Shown here in pieces: positions 14,340 through 23,388 of a DNA stretch of 64,000 nucleotides; position 1 is the first letter of the stretch; each line of letters opens with the position of its first letter. The stretch is taken from positions 111,700 through 175,699 of the forward strand of contig NZ_JACHGN010000025.1 in assembly GCF_014202315.1 (NCBI RefSeq). The letters are read 5' to 3'. The notes under the pieces are model-generated. The model was not told the origin of the DNA, did not search any database, and worked only from the letters and a program-made list of their open reading frames with translations. Origin of the DNA: Thermocatellispora tengchongensis (lineage in GTDB: Bacteria > Actinomycetota > Actinomycetes > Streptosporangiales > Streptosporangiaceae). Both the position numbers and the translations under genes were made by a program.

Positions 14340-15071
14340 ATGACCATCGATTCCCACGGACGCACCCAACGACTCGAACTCGCCGATCAGGATCTGCGCG
14401 ACTGGGAGGCCGTCGTGCTGGAGGCCTCTGCCGAGGGGATCGTGCTCAACCGGTCGGCATTCTATCCGGGCGGGGGCGGCCAGCCCGCCGATCAGGGCGT
14501 TCTCATCTGGCAGGGCGTCGAGACCCGGATCGCGGGCGTGCGCAAGAACGACGACCTGCACCTGATCCCGGTCGAGGGCGACCCGATCCCACCGGTGGGC
14601 ACGACCGTGCGGGCCGCCGTCGCCGACGAGCGCCGCTCGGCGCTGATGCGCACCCACTCCGGGCTGCACGTGCTGTGCGGCGTCGTCTTCCGCGACTACG
14701 GCGCGCTGGTGACCGGCGGCAACATGGAGCCCCTGACCGCGCGCATGGACTTCAACCTGCCCGAGGTGCCGCCCGGCTTCAAGCAGGCCGTCGAGGACGC
14801 CTGCAACGCCGAGATCGAGGCCGACCGCCGCATCGACGTCAGGGTGCTGCCGCGGGCCGAGGCGTTCCAGATCCCCGACATCATCCGCACCGCGACCAAC
14901 CTGGTGCCCGAGAACGTGGAGATGGTGCGGATCGTGGACATCGTGGGGCTCGACTGCCAGGCCGACGGCGGCACCCACGTCGCCTCCACCAAGCAGATCG
15001 GCCGGATCAAGGTGGCCAAGATCGAGAGCAAGGGCAAGGGCTTCCGCCGGCTGCGCATCACGGTGGAGTAG
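14340..15071 (+). CDS. AlaX-type alanyl-tRNA editing protein
   Basis: Removes Ser or Gly mischarged on tRNA-Ala in trans. The 243-residue protein has the AlaRS editing fold: the metal motif HSGLHVL (HxxxH) and the second site CQADGGTHV (CxxxH), with the glycine motif FYPGGGGQPADQG near the N-terminus. It lacks aminoacylation and tRNA-recognition domains, consistent with free-standing AlaX. The ATG lies six bases after TAGGCT, so the transcript is probably leaderless. It is convergent with the zinc-peptidase gene, one base apart. Confidence 0.9.
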   Translation: MTIDSHGRTQRLELADQDLRDWEAVVLEASAEGIVLNRSAFYPGGGGQPADQGVLIWQGVETRIAGVRKNDDLHLIPVEGDPIPPVGTTVRAAVADERRSALMRTHSGLHVLCGVVFRDYGALVTGGNMEPLTARMDFNLPEVPPGFKQAVEDACNAEIEADRRIDVRVLPRAEAFQIPDIIRTATNLVPENVEMVRIVDIVGLDCQADGGTHVASTKQIGRIKVAKIESKGKGFRRLRITVE

Positions 15072-15072
15072 G

Positions 15073-16131
15073 TCAGCTCACGTCCGAGGCGGCGGCCACC
15101 CAGGTGTTGCAGTAGGCGATGCGGCCGTAGCGGTAGCCGTGGTGCAGCCAGGCGGCGTAGTTCGCGCCGCTGCCGTGGTCGCGCAGCCCGTAGCCGTTCT
15201 GGTCGTCGCCGCGCCGGTAGTCGCCCTGCACGGTCTGCCGCCACAGGCCCGAGGTGACCGCGAGCGAGCCGCGTACGCTGCGGGTGAAGACGCCCGCCAG
15301 GCACTGCGCCTGCAGCTCGTTGCGGCGCGAGTGGGCGTCGCGGGCCGCCCGCGACTTGTCCGAGACCTCCCACCACCACGCGCCGCCGATCCCGGCCATG
15401 CTCTGCACGTGGTGGCCGTACTCGTGCGCGAGCAGGGCCAGGTACACGACGTGGTTGGCGGCCGGGTTCACCTGCCCCGAGGCCCCGATCACGTGGGTCA
15501 GGCCGATGTACATGCCCCGGTTGGACGGGCAGTAGTACGCGGCGGCGGTCTCGGCCGGGTACGTGCCGCACGGCCCGCGCCCGCCCCGGCTGTAGTAGAC
15601 CCTCCTGGGCGTCAGGAACACCGCCCTGGCCTGGTCGAACTTGGTGGCCCAGGCCCGGTCCAGGCAGTCGGTCACCGCGTGCAGGAAGGCGTTCATGTGG
15701 GCCGCCCTGGCGGAGGGGCGCGGCGCGCGGCAGCTCGTGGGGCGCATCACGCCGGTGGCGTACAGGGGGTTGCGCTGGAGCCTGGCCCGGGTCTCCGAGC
15801 GGCGCATGTAGCGCAGGTCCACCAGCAGCGACCGCTCCGCGGCGACCGGGCGTACGGAGACGCCGCCCGACCGGCCGCCCTCGCCGAACCTCAGCCGGGC
15901 GGGCGGGCGCAGCGGGGGCGGGGAGACCTCGGCGGGATCGGTGGACACCGGCACGGCGGACGCCGTGCCGCCGGTCGCCTTCGGGCCGTTCGCGGGGCCG
16001 GCCGGGGCGACCGCGCTCTCGCCGCCCGCCAACCCGGCGGCCAGCACGACGCCGGTCAGCGTCAGCGCCAGCACGCCCAGCGCGCCGAAGGCCAGCAGGC
16101 CGGCGGAGGAGTCTCGCCTACGTGGGGGCAT
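15073..16131 (-). CDS. Membrane-anchored neutral zinc metallopeptidase (YpfJ-like)
   Basis: A 352-residue protein with a short basic N-terminus, one membrane helix (about 10-35), a Pro/Ala-rich linker and a putative zinc metallopeptidase domain. The zinc motif is LLAHEYGHHVQSMAG (HExxH) with RRNELQAQCLAGVF supplying the third ligand. This matches the YpfJ/neutral zinc metallopeptidase family, whose substrates are undefined. AAAGGTGATC before ATG 16131 is an unusually complete ribosome site. It is divergent from the DUF2207 gene. Confidence 0.88.
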   Translation of the reverse strand: MPPRRRDSSAGLLAFGALGVLALTLTGVVLAAGLAGGESAVAPAGPANGPKATGGTASAVPVSTDPAEVSPPPLRPPARLRFGEGGRSGGVSVRPVAAERSLLVDLRYMRRSETRARLQRNPLYATGVMRPTSCRAPRPSARAAHMNAFLHAVTDCLDRAWATKFDQARAVFLTPRRVYYSRGGRGPCGTYPAETAAAYYCPSNRGMYIGLTHVIGASGQVNPAANHVVYLALLAHEYGHHVQSMAGIGGAWWWEVSDKSRAARDAHSRRNELQAQCLAGVFTRSVRGSLAVTSGLWRQTVQGDYRRGDDQNGYGLRDHGSGANYAAWLHHGYRYGRIAYCNTWVAAASDVS

Positions 16132-16194
16132 CCGATCACCTTTCCGGGCCGTTGCTGGGATGGACCGCGTATCGGCGGGAATCTAGCGGAATTT

Positions 16195-16300
16195 CGCGAT
16201 CGAGGGGTATTGATCGCGGATTCACTGAATGGTTAGAGGATTCATGAAATTTCTAGATCTGATGGGGAACGTCGGCCGACGGGGTGTTTCTCGGTAGGCT
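16195..16300. promoter_or_regulatory. Divergent promoter region with CGCGATC-N10-GATCGCG dyad
   Basis: A 7-bp-arm dyad spans 16195-16218, and GGATTCA is repeated at 16218 and 16238. TAGGCT at 16295-16300 lies eight bases before the DUF2207 ATG, giving a near-leaderless start. The dyad may control either flanking gene. Confidence 0.4.
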
Positions 16301-16308
16301 CCCGTGCC

Positions 16309-17949
16309 ATGGCGGGATCTTTCTTGCGGCGCACGGCCGTCGGCGCGGCCGTGCTCGGCCTGGCCGCGGCCCTGTGCCTGCCCGGGCCGGCGACGGCCAC
16401 GGCGGCCGGGACGGTGAAGAGCCACACCGTGGAGCTCGACCTACGCGAGGGCGGCGTGCTGCACGTCAAGGAGACCGTCGTGTACGAGGGCAGCCCGCCC
16501 ACGCGGGAGCTGGTGGGCCGCACCCGCTACGACGACGGCAACGACCGGGTCTTCCCCATCTCCGGCTTCGGCGGCGACGGCACCCTCGACGGCACCACCA
16601 TCACCCTGAAACCGGGTGGCAAGGCCATGCTGGAATACGACGTCAAGGGCGCCGTCACCCCGATCAACGAGGGTGAGGAACTGCGCTGGTACGCCGTGGG
16701 CGCCTGGTCGGTCCCGGTCGAGCAGGCCACGGTCAAGGTGACGGGTCCCGCCGCGATCCAGAGCCTGTCCTGCTTCGCCGGCCAGCTCACCTCCGCCATC
16801 GGCTGCACGGCCGCGTCCATGGACCACACCGGCGTGACCGCCGACTTCGAGCAGCAGGGGCTGAGGCCCGGCGAGGTGCTCACCGTCGTCGTCGGCTACC
16901 CCAAGGACGCCAGCCGGGGCGCGCCGGTGCTGGAGCGCAGGTTCGAGCTGTCCAACGCGTTCACGGTCAACGCCGTGACCGTGGGCGCCCTGGCCGGGCT
17001 GCTGGTGCTGCTGCTCGGCGGCCTGGGCGTGCTGTACTGGACCCGCGGCCGGGACGCCCGGGTGATCGGGCACGAGTCCGGCCTGGTCAACGCCGTGGAG
17101 AACGGCCACTTCGCCCCGCCCGACGGCGTGCGGCCGGGCCAGATCGGCACGCTGATCGACGAGCAGGCCGACGTGATCGACGTGACCGCCACCATCGTCG
17201 ATCTCGCCGTACGCGGCTACCTGCGCATCGACGAGCAGCCCCGGCAGACCTACGACGCCCCCGACTGGATGCTGGTCAAGCTGCCGCAGGCGCCGGTCAA
17301 CGCGCTGCTGCCCTACGAGCGCGCCCTGTACGACGCGATCTTCGCCGAGCGGGACGAGGTGCTGCTGTCCTCGCTCAAGGGCACCTTCGCCGAGGCCCTG
17401 GGCCGGGTGCGCGACTCGCTCTACTCCGACGTGGTCACCCAGGGCTGGTTCGCCCGCCGCCCCGACACCGTCCGCACCCGGTGGACCACCGCCGGGGTCG
17501 CCCTGACCATCGCCGGCGTGCTGGCCACGGTCGGGCTCGCCTGGCTCACGACGTACGGGCTGATCGGGCTGGGCATCATCATCGCGGGCGCGGCGCTCGC
17601 GGTCGGCGGGCAGTACATGCCCGCCAAGACCGCCAAGGGCGCCCACGCGCTGGCCCACACGCTCGGCTTCCGGCAGTACCTCGCCTCCGGCCAGGTGGAC
17701 CAGGTGCCGGAGGAGCAGCGGGTGGAGCTGTTCTCGCGCTACCTGCCGTACGCCGTGGTGTTCGACAACGTGGACCACTGGGCCAGGGTGGTCGCCTCGG
17801 TGAACGGCAACGGGCGGCCGGCGGACAACCTGTACTGGTACCACGGCCCGGCCGAGTGGGACCTGTCCAAGTTCGCCGGGTCGATGCGCACGTTCACCAC
17901 GACCACGTCAGGCGCGATCTCCGCCTCCCGCCAGTTCCGCTCCCTGTAG
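16309..17949 (+). CDS. DUF2207-family membrane protein
   Basis: A 546-residue protein with a signal peptide (about 1-32), an extracytoplasmic DUF2207 beta-domain (about 35-200; TVELDLREGGVLHVKETVVY), a membrane helix (about 222-247), a cytoplasmic winged-helix-like region and two further hydrophobic segments (about 390-430). The final tail FTTTTSGAISASRQFRSL is Ser/Thr-rich. The function of DUF2207 proteins is unknown. The last 42 bases overlap the convergent MFS gene. Confidence 0.85.
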   Translation: MAGSFLRRTAVGAAVLGLAAALCLPGPATATAAGTVKSHTVELDLREGGVLHVKETVVYEGSPPTRELVGRTRYDDGNDRVFPISGFGGDGTLDGTTITLKPGGKAMLEYDVKGAVTPINEGEELRWYAVGAWSVPVEQATVKVTGPAAIQSLSCFAGQLTSAIGCTAASMDHTGVTADFEQQGLRPGEVLTVVVGYPKDASRGAPVLERRFELSNAFTVNAVTVGALAGLLVLLLGGLGVLYWTRGRDARVIGHESGLVNAVENGHFAPPDGVRPGQIGTLIDEQADVIDVTATIVDLAVRGYLRIDEQPRQTYDAPDWMLVKLPQAPVNALLPYERALYDAIFAERDEVLLSSLKGTFAEALGRVRDSLYSDVVTQGWFARRPDTVRTRWTTAGVALTIAGVLATVGLAWLTTYGLIGLGIIIAGAALAVGGQYMPAKTAKGAHALAHTLGFRQYLASGQVDQVPEEQRVELFSRYLPYAVVFDNVDHWARVVASVNGNGRPADNLYWYHGPAEWDLSKFAGSMRTFTTTTSGAISASRQFRSL

Positions 17950-19407
17950 CGGGTCCCGCGTCCGCTCCGGCTCGGGCCGGGCGGGCAGGCGGCGTACGGC
18001 GGGCACCGCGAGCACGGCCGTGCCGATGAGGAGCTGGGCCACCGCGCCGAAGCCGAGCACGGTGCGCGTACCGGCGAGGTCGGCGGCCGGGCCCGCGGCG
18101 GCCAGGCCGAGCGGGCCCAGCGCGAACGCCCCCACGGCGGTCAGCGAGGTGATCCGGGCCAGCGCCTCCGCCGGGACGTGCCGCTGGTTCGCGGTCGCGT
18201 AGAGCGCCCCGGACACCGCCTGGCCGGCACCGGCGACCAGCGCGGCGGCGAGCAGCGCCGGCAGCGGCAGCCCGGCCGCGAGGGCCGCCGACGGCAGCGC
18301 CCACCCGAAGGTGGCCACCGTGGCGGCGACCAGCGGCCGGCGCGGCGTGGCACGGCCGAGCAGCAGCAGGCCGCCCGCCACCGCGCCCGCGCCGTACACC
18401 GCCATGACCATTCCCCAGGCGCGCGCCCCGCCCATCTCGCGCGCGGCCACGACCGGCCCCAGCACCAGGTACGGCGCCCAGACCAGCGTGTTGAACAGGG
18501 TGAAGTGCAGCGTCGTCACCCACAGCCAGGTCCGGGACCGGAACTGCGCCCACCCCTCCCGGAACCCGCCCCGCTCCCGCTCCCGGGGCGCGGCATGCGG
18601 AGGCAGCCGCAGCGCCACCAGCGCCACCACGCTCACCAGGTACGTCGCCGCGTCGATCGCCAGCACCACCCCCGAGCCCGCCGCGGCGACGGCCAGCCCG
18701 GCCAGCGCGGGCCCGCCCACCGTCGCGATCGACTGCGCCAGCCCGGCCAGCGCGTTGGCGTCCTTCAGCTTGCCCTCGTACCGCACCCCGTACGCGGCCA
18801 CCCGCGGCACCAGCGCGCCCCGCGCCGGTATCGCGAACGCCTCCCCCACGCCCCAGGCCGCGACCAGCGCGACGAACGCCCACAGCGGCACCCGCCCGTC
18901 GGCGCCCAGCAACACCGCCGCGAACCCGCCCTGCACCAGGCACTGCACCACCTCGGCCGCCACCAGCACCCGCCGCGCCCCGAACCGGTCGGCCACCACC
19001 CCCGCCACCATCATCAGCCCGACCATGGGCACGATCCGCGCCGCCATCACGAACCCCACCTCGCGATGCCCGCCCCCGGCCTCCAGCACCGCGAACGCCA
19101 CCGCCAACGCCGCCATCGCCGACCCCACCAGCGAGGTCACCTGCCCCCCGAAGAACACCCCCAGATTCCGATCCCGAACCACCCGCCCCCACCCCCGCAG
19201 CCCACCCCCGCCGGTCGCGCCGCGGGCCGCCGCACCGCTCACCTCGCCGCCATCGAGCGTGCCCCCGCCGATCACGTCACCGACGGCCGCGCCGCCGCGC
19301 TCGTCCTCTCCCCGTCCCGTCGCGCCGATCCGGGCATCAGACCCGTCCCGGCTGTGAGCCCCGCCATCCGGATGGGGCCGTCGCTCATCGTCGGTCCATC
19401 GCCTCAT
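17908..19407 (-). CDS. MFS exporter (enterobactin/multidrug-type)
   Basis: A major-facilitator protein with about twelve hydrophobic segments. NLGVFFGGQVTSLVGSAM begins the first helix and ADRFGARRVLVAAEVVQ carries the conserved loop 2-3 motif. It resembles MFS_3/EntS-like exporters. From ATG 19407 it has an unusually long, hydrophilic, Gly/Arg/Asp-rich N-terminal extension of about 75 residues before the first helix; a start nearer RDRNLGVFF cannot be excluded. The substrate is unknown. Confidence 0.8.
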   Translation of the reverse strand: MRRWTDDERRPHPDGGAHSRDGSDARIGATGRGEDERGGAAVGDVIGGGTLDGGEVSGAAARGATGGGGLRGWGRVVRDRNLGVFFGGQVTSLVGSAMAALAVAFAVLEAGGGHREVGFVMAARIVPMVGLMMVAGVVADRFGARRVLVAAEVVQCLVQGGFAAVLLGADGRVPLWAFVALVAAWGVGEAFAIPARGALVPRVAAYGVRYEGKLKDANALAGLAQSIATVGGPALAGLAVAAAGSGVVLAIDAATYLVSVVALVALRLPPHAAPRERERGGFREGWAQFRSRTWLWVTTLHFTLFNTLVWAPYLVLGPVVAAREMGGARAWGMVMAVYGAGAVAGGLLLLGRATPRRPLVAATVATFGWALPSAALAAGLPLPALLAAALVAGAGQAVSGALYATANQRHVPAEALARITSLTAVGAFALGPLGLAAAGPAADLAGTRTVLGFGAVAQLLIGTAVLAVPAVRRLPARPEPERTRDPLQGAELAGGGDRA

Positions 19408-19552
19408 GGCCCACCACCCTGCCGCCCGCCCCCGAGCCCCTGCAATGGGTCGGCTCAACCAACTTGAGTCTGTTTACTGCAACAGCGACAATGGCCCTGG
19501 GCTGCGAGTTCAGCACCAGAGGCAGGTGTTTTTACTGCGGCAAGGAGCGGTC

Positions 19553-20407
19553 ATGGCGGACCATGCCACCACCACGCCGCCGCCGGTCGAGTACGCGGTG
19601 GCGATCGAGCGCTATCTGAGCACGCTGCGGCTCAGCGCGGCGTCGCGGCGGGTCTACCGGATCGCGCTGGCCACCTGGGCCTGGCCCATGGTGGGGCGCA
19701 CGCCGCCGCCTGGACGCGCGCGGCGCAGTGCCGTGCCGCCGGTGGTGCCGCTGGCCGTGCTGGAGCACCCGCTGGCCGGGGAGCGGCTGCGGGAGGCGCT
19801 GGCGCGGCGGGCGGCGGCGGTGGACGCGCGTACGCTCGGCCGCGAGCTGTCCATCCTGCGCGGGGCCACGGCCTGGTGGCACCGGCTGGGGTGGATCTCC
19901 GCCGACCCGGCCGCCGGCCTGCGCGCGCCCACGCCGCCGCCGCCCGGTCCGGGCACACGGCTCGGCCCGGCCGAGATCGGGCGGATCTTCGCGCTGCCGG
20001 TGGGCCTGCGTGAGCAGGTGCTGTGGCGGCTGGTGTACGAGAGCGGGGCCCCGGTCGAGCGGGTGCTCGCGCTGAACGTGGACGACCTCGACCTGCCGCG
20101 CCGCCGCACCCGCGGGCGGGCGGCCCAGGCCATCCGGTGGCAGGCCAGGACCGCCCGCCTGCTGCCGCTCCTGCTCGTCGGCCGCGCCGCGACCGGCCCC
20201 TTGCTGCTCACCGAGCGCCGCGCGGGCCCCGCGACACCGCCCCGCGACCGCTGCCCGCTGACGGGCAGGGCCCGGCTGTCCTACCGCCGCGCCGCGGAGA
20301 TCTTCACCGCCGCCACCGCGCCCCTCGACCCGGCCGGGCGCGGCTACACCCTGCGCGACCTGCGCACGGCCGCCGGGACCGCCGCCACCGCACAGCCCGC
20401 CACATGA
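19553..20407 (+). CDS. Degenerate tyrosine-recombinase-like protein
   Basis: A 284-residue protein with a SAM-like core-binding region (YAVAIERYLSTLRLSAASRR) and the remains of a catalytic domain (WRLVYESGAPVERVLALNVD; YTLRDLRTAAGTAATAQ). The first catalytic Arg position is altered, the HxLR motif has lost its histidine, and the protein ends before a nucleophilic tyrosine would appear. It is therefore probably not a strand-transfer enzyme; DNA binding is possible. ATG 19553 follows AAGGAG. TTTACTGC repeats at 19473 and 19531 lie upstream. No transposon ends are seen nearby. Confidence 0.6.
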   Translation: MADHATTTPPPVEYAVAIERYLSTLRLSAASRRVYRIALATWAWPMVGRTPPPGRARRSAVPPVVPLAVLEHPLAGERLREALARRAAAVDARTLGRELSILRGATAWWHRLGWISADPAAGLRAPTPPPPGPGTRLGPAEIGRIFALPVGLREQVLWRLVYESGAPVERVLALNVDDLDLPRRRTRGRAAQAIRWQARTARLLPLLLVGRAATGPLLLTERRAGPATPPRDRCPLTGRARLSYRRAAEIFTAATAPLDPAGRGYTLRDLRTAAGTAATAQPAT

Positions 20408-20432
20408 GACGACGTACGCCCGCCACCCCCGC

Positions 20433-21377
20433 CTACGCCATCGGCCGCAGCCGGATCTCGCCGACCGGCTCGCCGCCGCCGAAGACCGGGGAGGTGGCCA
20501 GGCCGTCCAGCTCCGGCGCCGTGACGCCGAGGGCGCGCAGGGCCGCGACCGTCACCGGCACCCGGGCCCGCTGCCCGCCGTCCTCGATCTTGACGATCCC
20601 GGTACGGCCGTCCTCCAGCGCGAAGGCGTCGAACGCCTCCGCGCCCGCCTTGACCATCAGCCCCGGGACGGCGCGCATCAGCGCGGCCTCCGGCCGCAGG
20701 GTGCCGGAGGTCCACTCCGGGTGGGCGCGCATCGCGTCGAAGACCCGCCGCTCCGGCGTGCCGGGCGGCGACAGCGCCACCGTGCGGAAGGCGCGGGCCA
20801 CGCCCACCATGGACACGAAGAACAGCGGCGCGCCGCACCCATCGACGCCGGACGCCGCCACCCGCTCGCCGGTCAACTCCTCCACCGTGGCCCGGATCGC
20901 GCGCTGGAGCGGGTGGGCCGGGTCGCGGTAGGTCTCCGTCGGCCAGCCGTTGGCCACGCAGGTGGCGAGCATGGCGGCGTGCTTGCCGGAGCAGTTCATG
21001 TAGACGCGGGCGGGCTCGCCGCCGGCCCGCAGCACGGCCCTGGCCGCCTCCGGGTTCTCCGGCAGCGCCTCCGGGCAGCGCAGCGCACCGTCGTCCAGGC
21101 CCGCCCCGGCCAGGATCTTGCGGGCGCCGTCCACGTGGAAGGACTCCCCGGAGTGGCTGGCGCAGGCCAGGGCGAGCAGTTCGCCTTCCAGGCCGAGCCC
21201 GCAACGCAGCATGCCGATCGCCTGCAGGGGCTTCATGGACGAGCGCGGCGAGGCGAGCGCGTCCACCGCCCCGTACGCGCGCACCGGCGTACCGTCGGCG
21301 CCGATCGCCAGCATCCGCGCCCGGTGCACCGACTCCGCGAAGCCGGACCTGACGACCTCCACCACCAAGGACTCCAT
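20433..21377 (-). CDS. Asparaginase-II-family protein
   Basis: A 314-residue protein matching the asparaginase II (AnsA-like, serine-hydrolase-fold) family. Blocks are SPRSSMKPLQAIGML (SxxK-like), ACASHSGE, MNCSGKHAAML and VDGCGAPLFF. Family members hydrolyse L-asparagine to aspartate and ammonia. ATG 21377 is chosen because GAAGGGGG precedes it and the upstream part of the open frame is antisense to ygfZ and dtd. It is divergent from dtd. Confidence 0.85.
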   Translation of the reverse strand: MESLVVEVVRSGFAESVHRARMLAIGADGTPVRAYGAVDALASPRSSMKPLQAIGMLRCGLGLEGELLALACASHSGESFHVDGARKILAGAGLDDGALRCPEALPENPEAARAVLRAGGEPARVYMNCSGKHAAMLATCVANGWPTETYRDPAHPLQRAIRATVEELTGERVAASGVDGCGAPLFFVSMVGVARAFRTVALSPPGTPERRVFDAMRAHPEWTSGTLRPEAALMRAVPGLMVKAGAEAFDAFALEDGRTGIVKIEDGGQRARVPVTVAALRALGVTAPELDGLATSPVFGGGEPVGEIRLRPMA

Positions 21378-21455
21378 TTCGCCCCCTTCCGCGCCCGAGT
21401 CTAGGGAACGCCGGAATTCCGGCCTCGGGGGCTCCCCATGGCAGAATCCGTGCCC

Positions 21456-21881
21456 ATGCGAGCGGTCGTGCAGCGGGTGAGTTCCGCGTCGGTGGAGGTG
21501 GAGGGCGCCACGGTCGGCGCGATCGACGAGCCGGGGCTGCTGGTGCTCGTCGGCGTCACGCACGGCGACACGGCCGCGGAGGCGGCGAAGCTGGCGGCCA
21601 AGTTGTGGGGGCTGCGCATCCTGCACGGCGAGAAGTCCTGCTCCGACGTCTCCGCGCCGCTGCTGGTGATCAGCCAGTTCACCCTGTACGGCGACGCGCG
21701 CAAGGGCCGCCGCCCCACCTGGCAGGCCGCCGCCCCGGGCCCCGTGGCCGAGCCCCTGGTGGAGGCCGTGGTCACGTCGCTGCGCGAGCTGGGGGCCCGG
21801 GTCGAGACCGGCGTGTTCGGGGCCGACATGAAGGTCCGCCTGGTCAACGACGGCCCGATCACGCTGATCCTGGAGATCTAG
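21456..21881 (+). CDS. dtd: D-aminoacyl-tRNA deacylase
   Basis: Removes D-amino acids and Gly mischarged on tRNA. The 141-residue protein carries the DTD signatures SQFTLYGD and the C-terminal [10 protein letters not shown] cross-subunit Gly-Pro motif. [13 protein letters not shown] is the canonical N-terminus, fixing ATG 21456; a GTG two codons upstream is in frame. No good ribosome site is visible, and CAGAAT eight bases upstream could be the -10 of a leaderless transcript. It is convergent with ygfZ with a 4-base overlap. Confidence 0.93.
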   Translation: MRAVVQRVSSASVEVEGATVGAIDEPGLLVLVGVTHGDTAAEAAKLAAKLWGLRILHGEKSCSDVSAPLLVISQFTLYGDARKGRRPTWQAAAPGPVAEPLVEAVVTSLRELGARVETGVFGADMKVRLVNDGPITLILEI

Positions 21882-22858
21882 CGGATTCTGCGCCGCAGTG
21901 CGGGGTCGATGGTGACGTTGCGGCCGGCGTCCGGCGGCACGATGACCTCCTGGCTCGCCGCGACGCCGCCGGCGAGCAGCGGCGCGTCGATCGGGACCGT
22001 GCGCTTGACCACGGCGAGCGCGATCGGCCCCAGCTCGTGGTGCCGGGCCGAGCTGCCGACCGTGCCGACCTCGGCGCCGTCGAGCGTGACCGGGGCGCCG
22101 TGCGGCGGCAGGGTGTCCACGCTGCCGTCGAGGTGCAGGAAGACCAGCCGGCGCGGCGGGTGGCCGAGGTTGTGCACCCGGGCGACGGTCTCCTGCCCCC
22201 GGTAGCAGCCCTTGTTCAGGTGGACGGCGGCGCCGATCCAGCCCACTTCGTGCGGGATCGTCTTGTGGTCGGTGTCGAGCCCGGCCCGCGGCTCGTGGTC
22301 CTCGATCCGCAGCGCCTCGTACGCCCACAGCCCCGCGAGCCGGAGCCCGAGGTGGCCGGGCAGCTCCGGGCGCGGCAGCAGCACGTCGCGGCCGATCGCG
22401 ATCGACCCGGCCGGGAGCTCCAGGTCTGCGGCGCGGTGCGAGACCACCGCGTAGTCGGCGGTCACCTCGGCGACCTCGACGCGCAGCATGAAGCGCATCT
22501 TGTCGAGGTAGGCCACCAGCGCGGCGGCGGTGCCGGGCTCGACGTGCGCCCACACCGACTCGCCGTCGTCCACGAGGGTCAGGTGGTGCTCGACCCGGCC
22601 CTGCGGGTCGAGGATCAGGGTCTGGGTGGGCTCGCCGGGGGCGAGGGTGTCGAGCTTCTGGGAGCTGAGGTCGTTGAGCCAGCGCAGCCGGTCGGGGCCG
22701 GAGACCCGTACGACCTCGCGGTTGCTCCGGTCGACGACGGCCTGCCCCGCCAGCAGCGCGCGCTGCTCGGCGAAGGGGTCGCCGTAGTGCGCCGCGACAT
22801 CGGAGTCAGGGGGCTCGGCGGCCACCGCACCGGGCGTGTCGAGCAGAGGGCTTCGCAT
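21878..22858 (-). CDS. ygfZ: YgfZ/GcvT-like folate-binding protein
   Basis: A 326-residue GcvT-fold protein with the diagnostic KGCYRGQE motif of YgfZ, which in other bacteria uses tetrahydrofolate to support Fe-S enzymes such as Mia[17 protein letters not shown] and [20 protein letters not shown] fit the folate-binding half. ATG 22858 lies seven bases after TACCCT and is probably leaderless. The nur-like gene is upstream on the same strand. Confidence 0.88.
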   Translation of the reverse strand: MRSPLLDTPGAVAAEPPDSDVAAHYGDPFAEQRALLAGQAVVDRSNREVVRVSGPDRLRWLNDLSSQKLDTLAPGEPTQTLILDPQGRVEHHLTLVDDGESVWAHVEPGTAAALVAYLDKMRFMLRVEVAEVTADYAVVSHRAADLELPAGSIAIGRDVLLPRPELPGHLGLRLAGLWAYEALRIEDHEPRAGLDTDHKTIPHEVGWIGAAVHLNKGCYRGQETVARVHNLGHPPRRLVFLHLDGSVDTLPPHGAPVTLDGAEVGTVGSSARHHELGPIALAVVKRTVPIDAPLLAGGVAASQEVIVPPDAGRNVTIDPALRRRIR

Positions 22859-22907
22859 ACCGCCAAGGGTATCCACCGGCGGGCGGCGATCCGCGACGGG
22901 CGCGGCG

Positions 22908-23321
22908 TCAGCGGCAGTTGCGGCAGCGGCCGAAGACGGTCAGGTGGTGCACGTCGGTGTCGAAGCCCAGCTCCTGCTCCAGCGCCGTCACCAGCCCCTG
23001 CACCAGCTCGGGCCGCACCTCGGTCACCTCGTCGCAGCCCCGGCACACCAGGTGCACGTGATCGGCCTCGGCCGCCAGGTGGTAGGTCGGCGCACCGTGC
23101 CCGAGATGGGTGTGGGTGACCATGCCCAGCTCTTCCAGGAGCTCCAGGGTGCGGTAGACGGTGGAGATGTTCACCCCACGCGCGGTCTCGCGCACCTTGG
23201 CACAGATCTCCTCCGGCGTGGCGTGCTCCAGCTCCTTGACCGCTTCGAGCACCAGTTGACGCTGCGGCGTCACGCGGTAGCCGCGAGCCCGTAGCTCCTC
23301 ATGCCACGTCGTCTCGGTCAT
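22908..23321 (-). CDS. nur: Fur-family metalloregulator, Nur-like
   Basis: A 137-residue Fur protein with a winged helix (RGYRVTPQRQLVLEAV; NISTVYRTLELLEELGMV) and a metal-binding dimerisation domain (HLGHGAPTYHLA, DHVHLVCRGC, GRCRNC). The helix 4 sequence and the HVHLVCRGC/FGFDTD-type C-terminus most resemble streptomycete Nur, which represses nickel uptake and sodF with nickel. Zur or PerR identity is less likely but not excluded. The ATG is six bases after TAGACT, indicating a leaderless mRNA. Neighbouring dtd and ygfZ form a typical actinobacterial cluster. Confidence 0.8.
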   Translation of the reverse strand: MTETTWHEELRARGYRVTPQRQLVLEAVKELEHATPEEICAKVRETARGVNISTVYRTLELLEELGMVTHTHLGHGAPTYHLAAEADHVHLVCRGCDEVTEVRPELVQGLVTALEQELGFDTDVHHLTVFGRCRNCR

Positions 23322-23388
23322 GCAGAGAGTCTAAGTCGGTATCGGCGCGGGCGCTCCACATGCGCACACGCCGGCAGGGGTTCGGCGA

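Noticed and set aside
19473..20407. Insertion sequence or functional integron integrase
   Set aside because: Catalytic residues are missing, and no terminal inverted repeats or target duplications flank the gene.
21378..22553. N-terminal extension of the asparaginase open frame to about 706 residues
   Set aside because: The extension is antisense to dtd and within ygfZ in another frame. A good ribosome site and the family start lie at 21377.
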